Positions 44,456-53,541 of a stretch of 64,000 nucleotides of DNA are shown here, piece after piece. The notes beneath the pieces were generated by a model that did no database searches, had not been told where the DNA came from, and saw only the letters and a program-made list of their open reading frames with translations. A program made the translations under genes and the position numbers. Position 1 is the first letter of the stretch. Each line of letters begins with the position of its first letter. Origin of the DNA: JABMMZ01 sp044341025 (GTDB taxonomy: Bacteria; Bacteroidota; Bacteroidia; NS11-12g; UBA955); assembly GCA_044341025.1 (NCBI GenBank), contig JBIISM010000009.1:22711-86710 (forward strand), read 5' to 3'.

Positions 44456-45754
44456 ATGTTCGAAAATTTAAGTTTAAAGATTGAAAAGGCCATAAAGACT
44501 TTAAAAGGCCAAGGTAGAATATCTGAGATAAACGTCGCCGAAACCACTAAGGAAATTAGGAGAGCACTTGTTGATGCTGACGTTCATTTTAAAATAGCCA
44601 AAGAGTTTACCGATTTAGTTAAAGTAAAAGCCTTAGGTCAAAATGTTCTGACAAGCGTTTCTCCGGGACAATTGTATACAAAAATTGTCAACGACGAATT
44701 AACCCAATTATTAGGAGGAGAGCATAAGGAAATCGCAATAACTGGTAATCCAGCCATTATATTGATTGCGGGTCTTCAAGGATCAGGTAAAACTACTTTT
44801 TCAGGTAAATTAGCCAAATATATTCGCTCAAAAGGAAGAAATCCCCTTTTGGTTGCTTGTGATGTATACAGACCAGCCGCAATTGAGCAATTAAAAGTAT
44901 TGGGTGCGTCTATCAACACGGATGTGTACACCGAACTTGAGAATAAAAATCCGGTTGAAATTGCAAAGAATGCCATTGCTTATGCAAAAGAACACAACAA
45001 CAATGTAGTTATTGTCGATACCGCAGGCCGTTTGAGTATTGATGAAGATATGATGCAAGAAATCTTCAATATCAAGCAAGCTTTAAATCCTTCAGAGATT
45101 TTGTTTGTGGTTGATGCAATGACTGGTCAAGATGCTGTTAACACAGCAAAGAACTTTAATGACCGCTTGGACTTTGATGGTGTTGTATTGAGTAAAATGG
45201 ATGGTGATACCCGTGGTGGTGCAGCACTATCAATTAAATCTATTGTAAATAAGCCGATTAAGTTTGTAAGTAACGGCGAGAAATTAGATGCCTTAGATGT
45301 TTTTTATCCAGACCGCATGGCAGGTAGAATTCTTGGGATGGGTGACGTTGTCAGTTTGGTTGAAAGGGCTCAATCTGTTTATGATGAAGAGGAGGCAAAG
45401 AAATTAAATAAGAAGATTAGTAAAAATAATTTTGATTTTGATGACTTTCTTCAACAATTACAGCAGATTAAAAAGATGGGTAACATCAAAGATCTGATGG
45501 CGATGATTCCTGGCGTTGGAAATAAAATAAAGGATTTGGATATCGACGAAAATGCATTCAAAGGTATAGAGTGTTTGATTCAATCAATGACACCCTCTGA
45601 ACGCCAGAATCCTGATATTTTAAATGCTTCTCGTAAAACTAGAATTTCAAAAGGAAGTGGCAAGTCTATTCAAGACTTAAATAAACTCTTGATACAATTC
45701 AATGAAATGAAGAAGATGATGAAGAATATGAACAATATGCGCGCTAAGAACTAA
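44456..45754 (+). CDS. ffh: Signal recognition particle protein Ffh
   Basis: Ffh targets membrane and exported proteins during translation. The 432-residue GTPase has an N domain, the G1 loop 'GLQGSGKTTFSGKLA', 'DVYRPAAIEQL', 'DTAGRLSIDEDM', 'LSKMDGDTRGGAAL' and a C-terminal M domain rich in Met ('KKMGNIKDLMAMIPG', 'MKKMMKNMNNM'). Length is normal. It abuts the convergent msrA gene with no gap. Confidence 0.97.
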   Translation: MFENLSLKIEKAIKTLKGQGRISEINVAETTKEIRRALVDADVHFKIAKEFTDLVKVKALGQNVLTSVSPGQLYTKIVNDELTQLLGGEHKEIAITGNPAIILIAGLQGSGKTTFSGKLAKYIRSKGRNPLLVACDVYRPAAIEQLKVLGASINTDVYTELENKNPVEIAKNAIAYAKEHNNNVVIVDTAGRLSIDEDMMQEIFNIKQALNPSEILFVVDAMTGQDAVNTAKNFNDRLDFDGVVLSKMDGDTRGGAALSIKSIVNKPIKFVSNGEKLDALDVFYPDRMAGRILGMGDVVSLVERAQSVYDEEEAKKLNKKISKNNFDFDDFLQQLQQIKKMGNIKDLMAMIPGVGNKIKDLDIDENAFKGIECLIQSMTPSERQNPDILNASRKTRISKGSGKSIQDLNKLLIQFNEMKKMMKNMNNMRAKN

Positions 45755-46303
45755 TTACTTTAGTAAATGCGCATATGATTTTCTTATTTTATTGACTTTT
45801 GGGTCAATTACAACGGTACAGTAACTGTTTTTTTCTCTATTTAAATTGTAGTAATCCTGATGGTAAGCTTCTGCAGGATAAAATATTTCTGTTGGGCTAA
45901 TTTCGGTAACTATTTTGTCTTCAAATACATTCTGATTTTCCAATTCAATAATATAGTTTTCGGCTATTGCTTTTTGATCTAAATTATGGTAATAAATTGC
46001 TGAGCGGTATTGAGTTCCAATATCACCTCCCTGTCGGTTAAGTGTTGTTGGATTGTGCAGGCTAAAAAACACGTTTAATAGCACATCGTAGCTGATAATT
46101 TCTGGAACAAAATGCACTTCTACAGCTTCAGCATGACCAGTTAAACCGCTACAAACCTCTCGGTAAGTAGGGTTTTTGATTTTTCCTGCCGTGTATCCAC
46201 TGATCACTTTTTCTACCCCCTTTAATCTGAGCAAAACTGCTTCTAAGCACCAGAAACAACCTCCAGCTAATGTGGCAATTTCTAAATTGTTTTTATCTTT
46301 CAT
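45755..46303 (-). CDS. msrA: Peptide-methionine (S)-S-oxide reductase MsrA
   Basis: MsrA reduces the S epimer of methionine sulfoxide in proteins. The 182-residue protein has the catalytic 'LAGGCFWCLEAVL', 'GVEKVISGYTAGK', 'YREVCSGLTGHAEAVEV' and 'NRQGGDIGTQYRSAIYY', all standard. The frame extends five codons further up, but ATG 46303 is the usual start. There is no signal peptide, so the enzyme is cytoplasmic. MsrB is encoded separately at 16226. Confidence 0.96.
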   Translation of the reverse strand: MKDKNNLEIATLAGGCFWCLEAVLLRLKGVEKVISGYTAGKIKNPTYREVCSGLTGHAEAVEVHFVPEIISYDVLLNVFFSLHNPTTLNRQGGDIGTQYRSAIYYHNLDQKAIAENYIIELENQNVFEDKIVTEISPTEIFYPAEAYHQDYYNLNREKNSYCTVVIDPKVNKIRKSYAHLLK

Positions 46304-46405
46304 GTTTCGAATTATCAAACAAAATCAATACCACAAAGTTATATCAATTTAATTTATATGATCTTTTTCAAATCGAAGTCCTGTTTTGTTCTTGTCTCAA
46401 TTCTT

Positions 46406-46413
46406 TATATTTG
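46406..46413 (+). promoter_or_regulatory. TAnnTTTG promoter box
   Basis: TATATTTG matches the consensus and ends 7 bases before the ATG at 46421. This also argues against the in-frame starts further upstream. Confidence 0.5.
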
Positions 46414-46420
46414 CCAATTC

Positions 46421-48802
46421 ATGTTAAAATATAAATATTCTTTTGTTGCTGTTTTGGTTCTTTTGTTAAGCGCTTGCGGTTCACACGTTAAAAAATCAAC
46501 TGCTTTACCCGGCTATTACGACCAGTGGCTATATATCAAAACCAATGGTTCCAATGTTTTGCCAGATATGGGTAAATACAATTGGACTCAAACGTCTTCG
46601 AAAAGAGCGGTATCTAATGCCTTGTTAAATGTTGCGGAGCTTGGCCCTAACAATGTTGGCGGAAGAATTAGAGCCATCGTTATAGATAAGGCCAATATCA
46701 ATCGGATAATTATTGGAGGTGCTTCAGGAGGGGTTTTTATTTCTGAAAACAAAGGTTCAAGTTGGAGGCCAATAAATGATCAAGCAATTTCACCAAGTGT
46801 TACGTTTATGGACCAGAACCCATTAAGCCCTTCCGTTATCTATTATTGTACTGGTGAGGCTTCAGGTAATAGTGCAGATTTAACAGGTGCTGGAGTGTTT
46901 AAATCTGTTGACGGTGGAAATACCTTTTCTCAATTGGCTTCTACAAACAATACAAATTTCTCGTTTTGTTGGTCTGTTAAATGTTCTCCAATTGACACCA
47001 ACACACTTTATGTGGCTACACATAATGCCGGCGTGTGGAGAAGCAATGATGCAGGCTTAACGTTTAGCCGTGTCTATAACACTGGTACTCAAATAAACGA
47101 TTTAGAAGTTTTGCCAGATGGCGCTGTGTTGTTTACCGTTAAAGGTTCAGGCGTATACCGTTCTGCAACAGGAGCCATTAATACTTTTTTCAAAGTGGCT
47201 TCAGTAAATTCAGCGTCTTCTGCAAGGGCAGAAGTAGCGTATTGTAAGAATTTCCCTAATGTGGTTTATGCAGCGGTATCTGGACCTGATAATTCATACA
47301 GTGGTGTTTTAAAGGCCTTTTATAAATCGAGCGATGGCGGAAAAACCTTTACAGAAAAGGGCAATCCTAATGGAACAGTCAATTTTGGGTTTACATGGTA
47401 TTGCATGAGTATGGCTGTGAAAGACAATGATTCTAATTCTATATTTATAAGTGGAGTGGATGTTGGTTACAGTAAAAACGGGGGTGTTTCTTGGAGTGCA
47501 GGAAATGAGATGCATGCCGATAATCAGGTTTCTGTTTTCTCGGGTAATAATCTTTATTTGGGAAGTGATGGTGGTTTGTGTGTGTATGATTGGTCAAATC
47601 CTAATGTCTACACAAGTTTAAACAATGGAATTAACATAACACAGTTTTACCATGGGGATGCGTCGCCTCACAGCAATGCCATTTTTGCAGGAACTCAAGA
47701 CAATGGCACCAAGCAGAGTATCAATTCTAATAAAACGTTCTCAAACGTTTATGGTGGTGATGGCGGTTATTCATTTTACCATGCAAACGATGCAACCATA
47801 AAGTATTATGCTACTCAAAACGGAGCAGTGTATAGAAATGGACTATCAATTAGTAATAATATTCCTACAACCGATACAAAATGGTTTATTCAACCATACC
47901 ATGTGAATGCGGTTCAAGGAAATTATGTGGTTTATCCGTCCAGTACCAATTTGTATTTTTCAAAAAATGCTGGAAGTAGTTTTACGTTGGCGGGCAATAT
48001 AAAGGTTGGCCGATTTTTCTCGGCTGCGTCTTCAAATGACGCCAATCCTTCTGTTTTTTCAGGTGGCAGTGCTGCCTTCATGGCCATTGATTCGATATTG
48101 AATGCTACCCCTGTTGTGAAAGATTTGCGCTTAGCAATGCCTTCAATTTTGAGGTCATCTTTCATTGGTGGAATAACAGTATATCCAGGTTCTAGAGACA
48201 AAGTTTTCCTAGCGTTAAACAATGTATCTGATTCTGGCCGTGTTTATTTGGCTTCTGATTTGTTTAGTGCAAAACCAGTATTTAAGAACATTAGTGGTAA
48301 TTTGCCTAAAGGCCTGCCAGTTAATTGGGTGGAATGTGACCCATTAAATCCTGCTAATGTAATATTTGCTGGAACAGATTACGGTTTATATGTTACAGAA
48401 GATGGTGGTTTAACCTGGGTAAAAGACACCCGATTGCCTTCTACGGTTATTAGCAGCATTAAGATTCACAAAAATAAAAAAGATATTTATTTCTTTACCC
48501 ACGGTAGGGGTATTTTTAAAGGTCAGATAAACAATGCGGGTATCAGTTCTATCGATCCAAACATTATGTCTTCATTAAAGGTGTATCCTGTGCCTGCTTC
48601 AAAACAAATCACGCTTGAATTTAAGGAATCTATGATCGGAAATTATGAGATCATCGATGCAAAAGGATCAACAATATTAAATGGTAAATTTGATGGCGTT
48701 TTAGTTCAAATTAATACCTCTGTTTTGCCAAGCGGCGCCTATGTAGTAATGTGTAGAACTGTAGAAGGCGTTATTTCAAAATCCTTTACGATATCACAAT
48801 AA
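46421..48802 (+). CDS. Asp-box beta-propeller surface protein with lipobox and T9SS C-terminal sorting domain
   Basis: The 793-residue product has at least seven Asp-box (BNR/sialidase-type) repeats: 'SENKGSSW', 'SVDGGNTF', 'SNDAGLTF', 'SSDGGKTF', 'SKNGGVSW', 'SKNAGSSF' and 'TEDGGLTW', the pattern of sortilin/Vps10-like propellers. A type A T9SS sorting domain closes the protein ('LKVYPVPASKQITLEF', 'GNYEIIDAKGS', 'LPSGAYVVM', 'KSFTISQ'). The signal peptide ends 'LLLSACGS', a lipobox. No sialidase catalytic residues are evident, so the function is binding or unknown. Thiamine pyrophosphokinase follows with no gap (TAA-ATG). Confidence 0.9.
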   Translation: MLKYKYSFVAVLVLLLSACGSHVKKSTALPGYYDQWLYIKTNGSNVLPDMGKYNWTQTSSKRAVSNALLNVAELGPNNVGGRIRAIVIDKANINRIIIGGASGGVFISENKGSSWRPINDQAISPSVTFMDQNPLSPSVIYYCTGEASGNSADLTGAGVFKSVDGGNTFSQLASTNNTNFSFCWSVKCSPIDTNTLYVATHNAGVWRSNDAGLTFSRVYNTGTQINDLEVLPDGAVLFTVKGSGVYRSATGAINTFFKVASVNSASSARAEVAYCKNFPNVVYAAVSGPDNSYSGVLKAFYKSSDGGKTFTEKGNPNGTVNFGFTWYCMSMAVKDNDSNSIFISGVDVGYSKNGGVSWSAGNEMHADNQVSVFSGNNLYLGSDGGLCVYDWSNPNVYTSLNNGINITQFYHGDASPHSNAIFAGTQDNGTKQSINSNKTFSNVYGGDGGYSFYHANDATIKYYATQNGAVYRNGLSISNNIPTTDTKWFIQPYHVNAVQGNYVVYPSSTNLYFSKNAGSSFTLAGNIKVGRFFSAASSNDANPSVFSGGSAAFMAIDSILNATPVVKDLRLAMPSILRSSFIGGITVYPGSRDKVFLALNNVSDSGRVYLASDLFSAKPVFKNISGNLPKGLPVNWVECDPLNPANVIFAGTDYGLYVTEDGGLTWVKDTRLPSTVISSIKIHKNKKDIYFFTHGRGIFKGQINNAGISSIDPNIMSSLKVYPVPASKQITLEFKESMIGNYEIIDAKGSTILNGKFDGVLVQINTSVLPSGAYVVMCRTVEGVISKSFTISQ

Positions 48803-49471
48803 ATGTCATCGCACCATATAGTTCGTGAAGGACAAGAGCCAGCCTTGCTGATAGCAAATGGAGAAGCTTGTAGCAGAGAACTATTAGACCAATTATTGGA
48901 GTGGAGTCCTTATGTTTTGGTTTTGGATGGTGCATTGAAGCGTGTGTTAAACTTGGGCATTAAGTTTGACGGTATTTTAGGCGATTTCGATACCTATACG
49001 CAAGAAGAAATTATTGGAATGGTTCAGCCAAATACAGAAGTTGTATACACGCCCGACCAAGAAAAATCGGATCTTGAAAAGGGGTTGGAATTTTTAATTT
49101 CAAAAAAGTTTGCAGCTGTGAATATTGTATGGGCAACCGGAATGCGCAGCGACCATTATATGAACAACATTGCTACTTTGGCTAGATTTAAAGACCAAAT
49201 TAATTTGGTGATGTTAGACAATTACTCAAAGATTTATCCGGTTAAAACAGGTTTCAAAAAACACTTTCTTGGAGATACCAATGTTTCTCTAATCCCTTTA
49301 AATAAAGTGCAGAATTTAAAAACAGAGAATCTGGTATGGGATCTGGATTTTGAGACACTTGAATATCCTTTCAAGACAAGCAGCAGCAATAAAGTTTTAA
49401 GAACGGGTATGGTTGAAGTTCATTTCGATTCAGGTATTTTATTGATGATGGAATGTATTGATGTTCTTTGA
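48803..49471 (+). CDS. Thiamine pyrophosphokinase
   Basis: The 222-residue enzyme makes thiamine diphosphate from thiamine and ATP. Family motifs are 'LLIANGEACSRELLDQL', 'LDGALKRVLNLGIKFDGILGDFDT', 'TPDQEKSDLEKGLEFL' and 'ATGMRSDHYMNNIATL'. The C-terminal beta domain is present but lacks a clear match to the usual G..LSNE segment ('SSSNKVLRTGMVEVHFDSGI' takes its place). It directly follows the T9SS cargo gene. Confidence 0.9.
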   Translation: MSSHHIVREGQEPALLIANGEACSRELLDQLLEWSPYVLVLDGALKRVLNLGIKFDGILGDFDTYTQEEIIGMVQPNTEVVYTPDQEKSDLEKGLEFLISKKFAAVNIVWATGMRSDHYMNNIATLARFKDQINLVMLDNYSKIYPVKTGFKKHFLGDTNVSLIPLNKVQNLKTENLVWDLDFETLEYPFKTSSSNKVLRTGMVEVHFDSGILLMMECIDVL

Positions 49472-49584
49472 ATCTTAAAAAGGACTCAGAAGCGATTGAT
49501 TGATAAAGTGTAAAGTGTCCAATTCTAAAGGATTATACACCTTAGTGTGAAAACATTTTGGTGCCTCTATTCTATAAAATGTTA

Positions 49585-49592
49585 TAAGTTTG
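49585..49592 (+). promoter_or_regulatory. TAnnTTTG promoter box for the M3 peptidase gene
   Basis: TAAGTTTG matches the consensus and lies 52 bases before the ATG at 49645, so this mRNA would have a longer leader than its neighbours. Confidence 0.4.
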
Positions 49593-49644
49593 AAGTGCTT
49601 TTTAACTTCAAGTCGGCTTGGATGAAAATTAAGTATTTATATAT

Positions 49645-51351
49645 ATGACAGCAAAAAGACACTTTATTTCCGAAGAATTTAAGGTTACTACTTGGGAATT
49701 CTTACAAGCATATTTTCAAAATTGCTTAGATCGAAACATATCTAGCATTGATGAATTTCAATCTTTTTTAAAAGATTTAAGTGAGTTAGAGAGTGTTGTC
49801 AGCGAAGATTTAGCCTGGCGTTATATCCGAATGACCTGCGATACCGCAAATAAAGAACTTGAAGATTCATACATCAATTTTGTTGCCGAAATACAACCTA
49901 ATATTGCGCCGTTTGAAGATCTGTTAAATCAAAAAATTGCTGCTTCAAATTTTGTCAATGATTTATCAAAGGACCAAGCATATTTTATTTATTTTAGATC
50001 TATCAAGAATGCAATCGAATTGTTTAGAGAAGCAAATATTCCATTGAATGCAGAAATGCAGACTCTGTCTCAGAAATACGGGACAATTACGGGTGGAATG
50101 TCTGTAGAAATTAATGGAGAAACCCTAACATTGCAACAGGCCTCTAACCATTTAAAATCAACCGACAGGGGTATGAGAAAAATGGCTTATGAAACCATAA
50201 ATAATCGCCGTTTGGAAAATAAGGGTGAATTAGATGAGCTATTTGATTCATTGGTTAAATTAAGACATACAGTTGCTTCGAATAGCGGGTTTGCAAACTA
50301 TAGAGATTACATGCATAGTGCTTTGGGCCGTTTTGATTATTCTGTAAATGATTGTTTCAGTTTTCATGAAGCCATAGAAAATGTCGTTGTTCCACTTTGT
50401 AAAAAAATTGAATTAGAACGTAAGAATAGTTTAGGGTACTCGGATTTGATGCCCTATGATTTGGCTGTAGATCCATTAAATAGAGAACCACTGCATCCTT
50501 TTACAGATGGAAAAGACTTATTAGAGAAATCTATAAAATGTTTTGAGCGCATAGATCCATCCTTTGCTGACAACCTGCGCATTATGGCCAATAAAGGTTT
50601 CTTAGATTTAGAAAGCCGATTAGGTAAAGCGCCAGGAGGCTACAATTATCCATTGGCAGAAAGTGGTATCCCTTTTATTTTTATGAATGCTGCGGGCAGC
50701 CTGCGTGACGTAGAAACGATGGTGCATGAAGGCGGACATGCCATGCATTCGTTTTTAAGTGAAGAACTTGAATTAAATGCATTTAAGAATGTACCTATGG
50801 AAGTGGCTGAAGTTGCGAGTATGGCTATGGAGTTAATCAGCATGGAAGCTTGGGATGTCTTCTTTGAAAATGCAGAGGACTTAAAACGCGCAAAAATTGA
50901 ACAGCTAGAGGGCGTAATAGCTACCTTGCCTTGGATTGCTACCATTGATGCTTTTCAGCATTGGATTTATACGAATCCACAACATACCAAAGAGGAGAGA
51001 ACAAATGCATGGGTTCAAATTGCCGGCAAATTTGATGCAGGTGTATGCGATATGGGATTGTATAAAAATTTCTTAGCGAATAGTTGGCAAAAGCAATTGC
51101 ATGTCTATGAGGTTCCGTTTTACTACATAGAGTATGGGTTTGCCCAACTTGGTGCTATTGCTATATGGAGAAATGTACTATTGGATAAAAAGAATGGTCT
51201 TGATGGGTATAAAAAAATGTTGAGTTTGGGGTACACCAAAGCAATTCCAGAATTGTTTGAGGCAGGTCAAATTAAGTTTGATTTTTCAGCAGAGTATGTA
51301 GGTGAATTGTTTGCCTTTGTTTGGGATGAATTACAAAAATTAAAAGCGTAA
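49645..51351 (+). CDS. M3-family oligoendopeptidase
   Basis: The 568-residue zinc peptidase has the catalytic 'MVHEGGHAMHSFLSE' (HExxH) and the third zinc ligand in 'MEVAEVASMAMELIS'. The PepF-like C-terminal segment 'YKNFLANSWQKQLHVYEVPF' and 'YYIEYGFAQLGAIAIW' is present. It degrades short peptides in the cytoplasm and has no signal peptide. The next gene starts 2 bases after its stop. Confidence 0.95.
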   Translation: MTAKRHFISEEFKVTTWEFLQAYFQNCLDRNISSIDEFQSFLKDLSELESVVSEDLAWRYIRMTCDTANKELEDSYINFVAEIQPNIAPFEDLLNQKIAASNFVNDLSKDQAYFIYFRSIKNAIELFREANIPLNAEMQTLSQKYGTITGGMSVEINGETLTLQQASNHLKSTDRGMRKMAYETINNRRLENKGELDELFDSLVKLRHTVASNSGFANYRDYMHSALGRFDYSVNDCFSFHEAIENVVVPLCKKIELERKNSLGYSDLMPYDLAVDPLNREPLHPFTDGKDLLEKSIKCFERIDPSFADNLRIMANKGFLDLESRLGKAPGGYNYPLAESGIPFIFMNAAGSLRDVETMVHEGGHAMHSFLSEELELNAFKNVPMEVAEVASMAMELISMEAWDVFFENAEDLKRAKIEQLEGVIATLPWIATIDAFQHWIYTNPQHTKEERTNAWVQIAGKFDAGVCDMGLYKNFLANSWQKQLHVYEVPFYYIEYGFAQLGAIAIWRNVLLDKKNGLDGYKKMLSLGYTKAIPELFEAGQIKFDFSAEYVGELFAFVWDELQKLKA

Positions 51352-51353
51352 TA

Positions 51354-53351
51354 ATGAAAAAATTTCTAATTGTTTTATTGCTCATAGCCGCAATAATTGG
51401 CGGGTATTTTTTATGGTTAAAATGGTCTCCTAATAATTTTGTAGACGGTTATTATTTGGTGCCCAATGATGCTGTAATGGTTGTTGAAACAGAAGACCCG
51501 ATTAACAATTGGCAAACTATTAGTGCCAGTAATATGTGGCAAGGAATTAAAACATTTCCAGCTTTTGCTGAGCTAACACAAAGCGCCGACATGATGGATG
51601 ATGTCATAAATTCCAATCAACAGGTTTTTGCATTATTGGGGCAAAAGCATTTGTTGATTTCAGTTCATATGACAAAGGCTAAGGACTATGATTTTGTTTA
51701 TTATGCTGACATGAAAGAAGCTTCTAAATCGAGTGTTTTGAAAGCGTCGTTAACCAGCATCATCAAGCAATTTGATTATACCCATACCGTAAGAAATTAC
51801 AACAAGATTGAAGTGAACGAATTCTTGGATCCGAAAAGTAGGGATGTTTTGTCTATTGCATTTGTAAATAATTATTTGGTGTGTTCTTACAGCAAACAAT
51901 TAATAGACCGCGTAATTGATGCAAGTTTAAATCCTAGTGCGCAAACTGGTTTGGATCCGCGATTTACTGAGGTTAATCAATTGACTTCAGCGGATGGCAT
52001 GTGCCGTTTGTTTATCAATTACAGCACATTTCACCAATACTTGGGCGTATACATGGATGATGTGGCTGATGTGAAAGCATTGTTTTCTAGTATGTTTTAT
52101 ACTGGCTTAGATGTTAAGTTGGAAGATGACTTGTTGTTGGCTGACGGGTATAGTACCATAAATGACAGCATGAGTTCTTATCTCCAGGCCTTGTCAATTT
52201 CGGGTAAATCCAGTACCGATGCTGAAAAGGTATTTTCGGAAAAAGCTTCGTTTTTTGTAAGTTTAGGTTTTAATGACTTCAATACGTTTTACAGCAACCT
52301 TGAAAAGACTCTGCAAAAGAACACCAAAGCCTATCAAGAACAGCAGGCGGCCTTGAAGAAACTCGAACGTTTGTTAAATATTAATATTCAGAAAAATGTT
52401 TTTGATTGGATAGGAACTGAAATTGCAATCGCTCAGTATGAAACAGATGTTTTAATTGGAAATAAAGTCCGCAACGTTATGGCCATTAAAGCCTCGAATA
52501 TTAATTCTGCCAAAGAGAATTTAGCCATGATAGAGAAGCAAATCCGCAAGCGCACACCCATTCGTTTTAACGATGTGGTTTACAATGGGTATGAAATCAA
52601 ATACCTAGAGGTAAAAGGTTTGTTTAAAGCCTTCTTGGGTAAATTATTTTCTAAAATAGAAAAACCGTATTACACAGTATTGGGTGATTACGTGGTATTA
52701 AGCGACGATCCAAAGACTTTGTTATTAACCATTGATGATTTTATTGCTCAAAAGACTTTGTCAAATAAAACAGAATACCGTGATTTTAGATCCCGTTTTG
52801 CCAACCAAACAAGTGTAATGGCCTACATCAGCCCTAACCACCACTTTGCTAATTTCAAAGGTTTGTTAAATCCAGAAAGTTGGAAGAGTACACAAAAGAA
52901 TGAGGCTTATGTTAGATGTTTTGAGCATGTAGGATTGAGTTTAAGTGGCGATGGTGACAGAATGCGCACCGTAATGGGAACTCAATATTTACCGTGGGTT
53001 GCTCCAGAACTTGTTGTTGATACCACAGATAGTGAAACAGATACTTTAAGCAGGATGGACTTGTTTTTAATACAAAACTTCCAAGGAGACATGAACACCT
53101 CTTATTTTGAAAATGGTAATCCACGCGTTTCAGTTGAAATGGATGGAACCATAATGGATGGTGTTTATGTTGAGTATTACGAAAATGCGGTCATAAGCAT
53201 TAAGGGACGCTACAGAAGCGGACAGAAGCACGGAACCTGGAAGTATTACAAGCCAAACGGCGAGTTTGACTATAAAGAGAAATACAACAACGGCGAGTTG
53301 AAGAAGCAGAATTTACTGGATCGATTGTTTGGCAGCGAATCGGGTGATTGA
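51354..53351 (+). CDS. Membrane-anchored protein, DUF3352-like with C-terminal MORN repeats
   Basis: The 665-residue product has an N-terminal membrane anchor (about residues 3-25) and a large periplasmic region of alternating beta/alpha segments ('VPNDAVMVVETEDPINNW', 'SIAFVNNYLVCSY', 'YYTVLGDYVVLSDDPKTL') resembling DUF3352-type proteins. It ends in MORN-2/YwqK-like hairpins ('GVYVEYYENAVISIKGRYRS', 'GQKHGTWKYYKPNGEF'), as in the giant protein at 18060. It is probably co-transcribed with the peptidase gene. Function unknown. Confidence 0.75.
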   Translation: MKKFLIVLLLIAAIIGGYFLWLKWSPNNFVDGYYLVPNDAVMVVETEDPINNWQTISASNMWQGIKTFPAFAELTQSADMMDDVINSNQQVFALLGQKHLLISVHMTKAKDYDFVYYADMKEASKSSVLKASLTSIIKQFDYTHTVRNYNKIEVNEFLDPKSRDVLSIAFVNNYLVCSYSKQLIDRVIDASLNPSAQTGLDPRFTEVNQLTSADGMCRLFINYSTFHQYLGVYMDDVADVKALFSSMFYTGLDVKLEDDLLLADGYSTINDSMSSYLQALSISGKSSTDAEKVFSEKASFFVSLGFNDFNTFYSNLEKTLQKNTKAYQEQQAALKKLERLLNINIQKNVFDWIGTEIAIAQYETDVLIGNKVRNVMAIKASNINSAKENLAMIEKQIRKRTPIRFNDVVYNGYEIKYLEVKGLFKAFLGKLFSKIEKPYYTVLGDYVVLSDDPKTLLLTIDDFIAQKTLSNKTEYRDFRSRFANQTSVMAYISPNHHFANFKGLLNPESWKSTQKNEAYVRCFEHVGLSLSGDGDRMRTVMGTQYLPWVAPELVVDTTDSETDTLSRMDLFLIQNFQGDMNTSYFENGNPRVSVEMDGTIMDGVYVEYYENAVISIKGRYRSGQKHGTWKYYKPNGEFDYKEKYNNGELKKQNLLDRLFGSESGD

Positions 53352-53400
53352 TTTATTAGAATAATTTAATTCAAGCATTTGATAAATTAATCAAATTAGT

Positions 53401-53408
53401 TACCTTTG
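53401..53408 (+). promoter_or_regulatory. TAnnTTTG promoter box for the CAU tRNA
   Basis: TACCTTTG matches the consensus and ends 11 bases before the first base of the tRNA at 53420. Confidence 0.6.
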
Positions 53409-53419
53409 CACTCCCGTAA

Positions 53420-53493
53420 GGGCCCTTAGCTCATTTGGTTAGAGCATCTGACTCATAATCAGAGGGTACTTGGTTCAATCCCAAGAGGGCCCA
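53420..53493 (+). tRNA. tRNA with CAU anticodon (elongator Met or lysidine-type Ile2)
   Basis: The cloverleaf has acceptor GGGCCCT/AGGGCCC, D-arm with TTGGTTAGAGC, anticodon loop CTCATAA (CAU) and T-arm with GGTTCAATCCC. CCA is not encoded. It is not an initiator: the 5' G pairs fully and no initiator stem G-run is present. The CCCTTAGCTCA start and GACTCATAATC anticodon arm resemble tRNA-Ile2 of E. coli as much as elongator tRNA-Met, so the identity is left open. Confidence 0.95.
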
Positions 53494-53541
53494 CGAAAAT
53501 TAAAACCGCCTCTAAGGCGGTTTTTTTATTTTCGTGGGCCC
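53487..53541 (+). terminator. tRNA terminator inside an extended inverted repeat of the tRNA 3' end
   Basis: AAAACCGCC-TCTAA-GGCGGTTTT followed by TTT is a standard terminator hairpin (53502-53527). Around it GGGCCCACGAAAAT (53487-53500, the last seven bases of the tRNA plus trailer) is matched base for base by its inverted complement ATTTTCGTGGGCCC (53528-53541). The whole could form a stem of over 20 bp and would compete with the tRNA acceptor stem. Confidence 0.85.
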
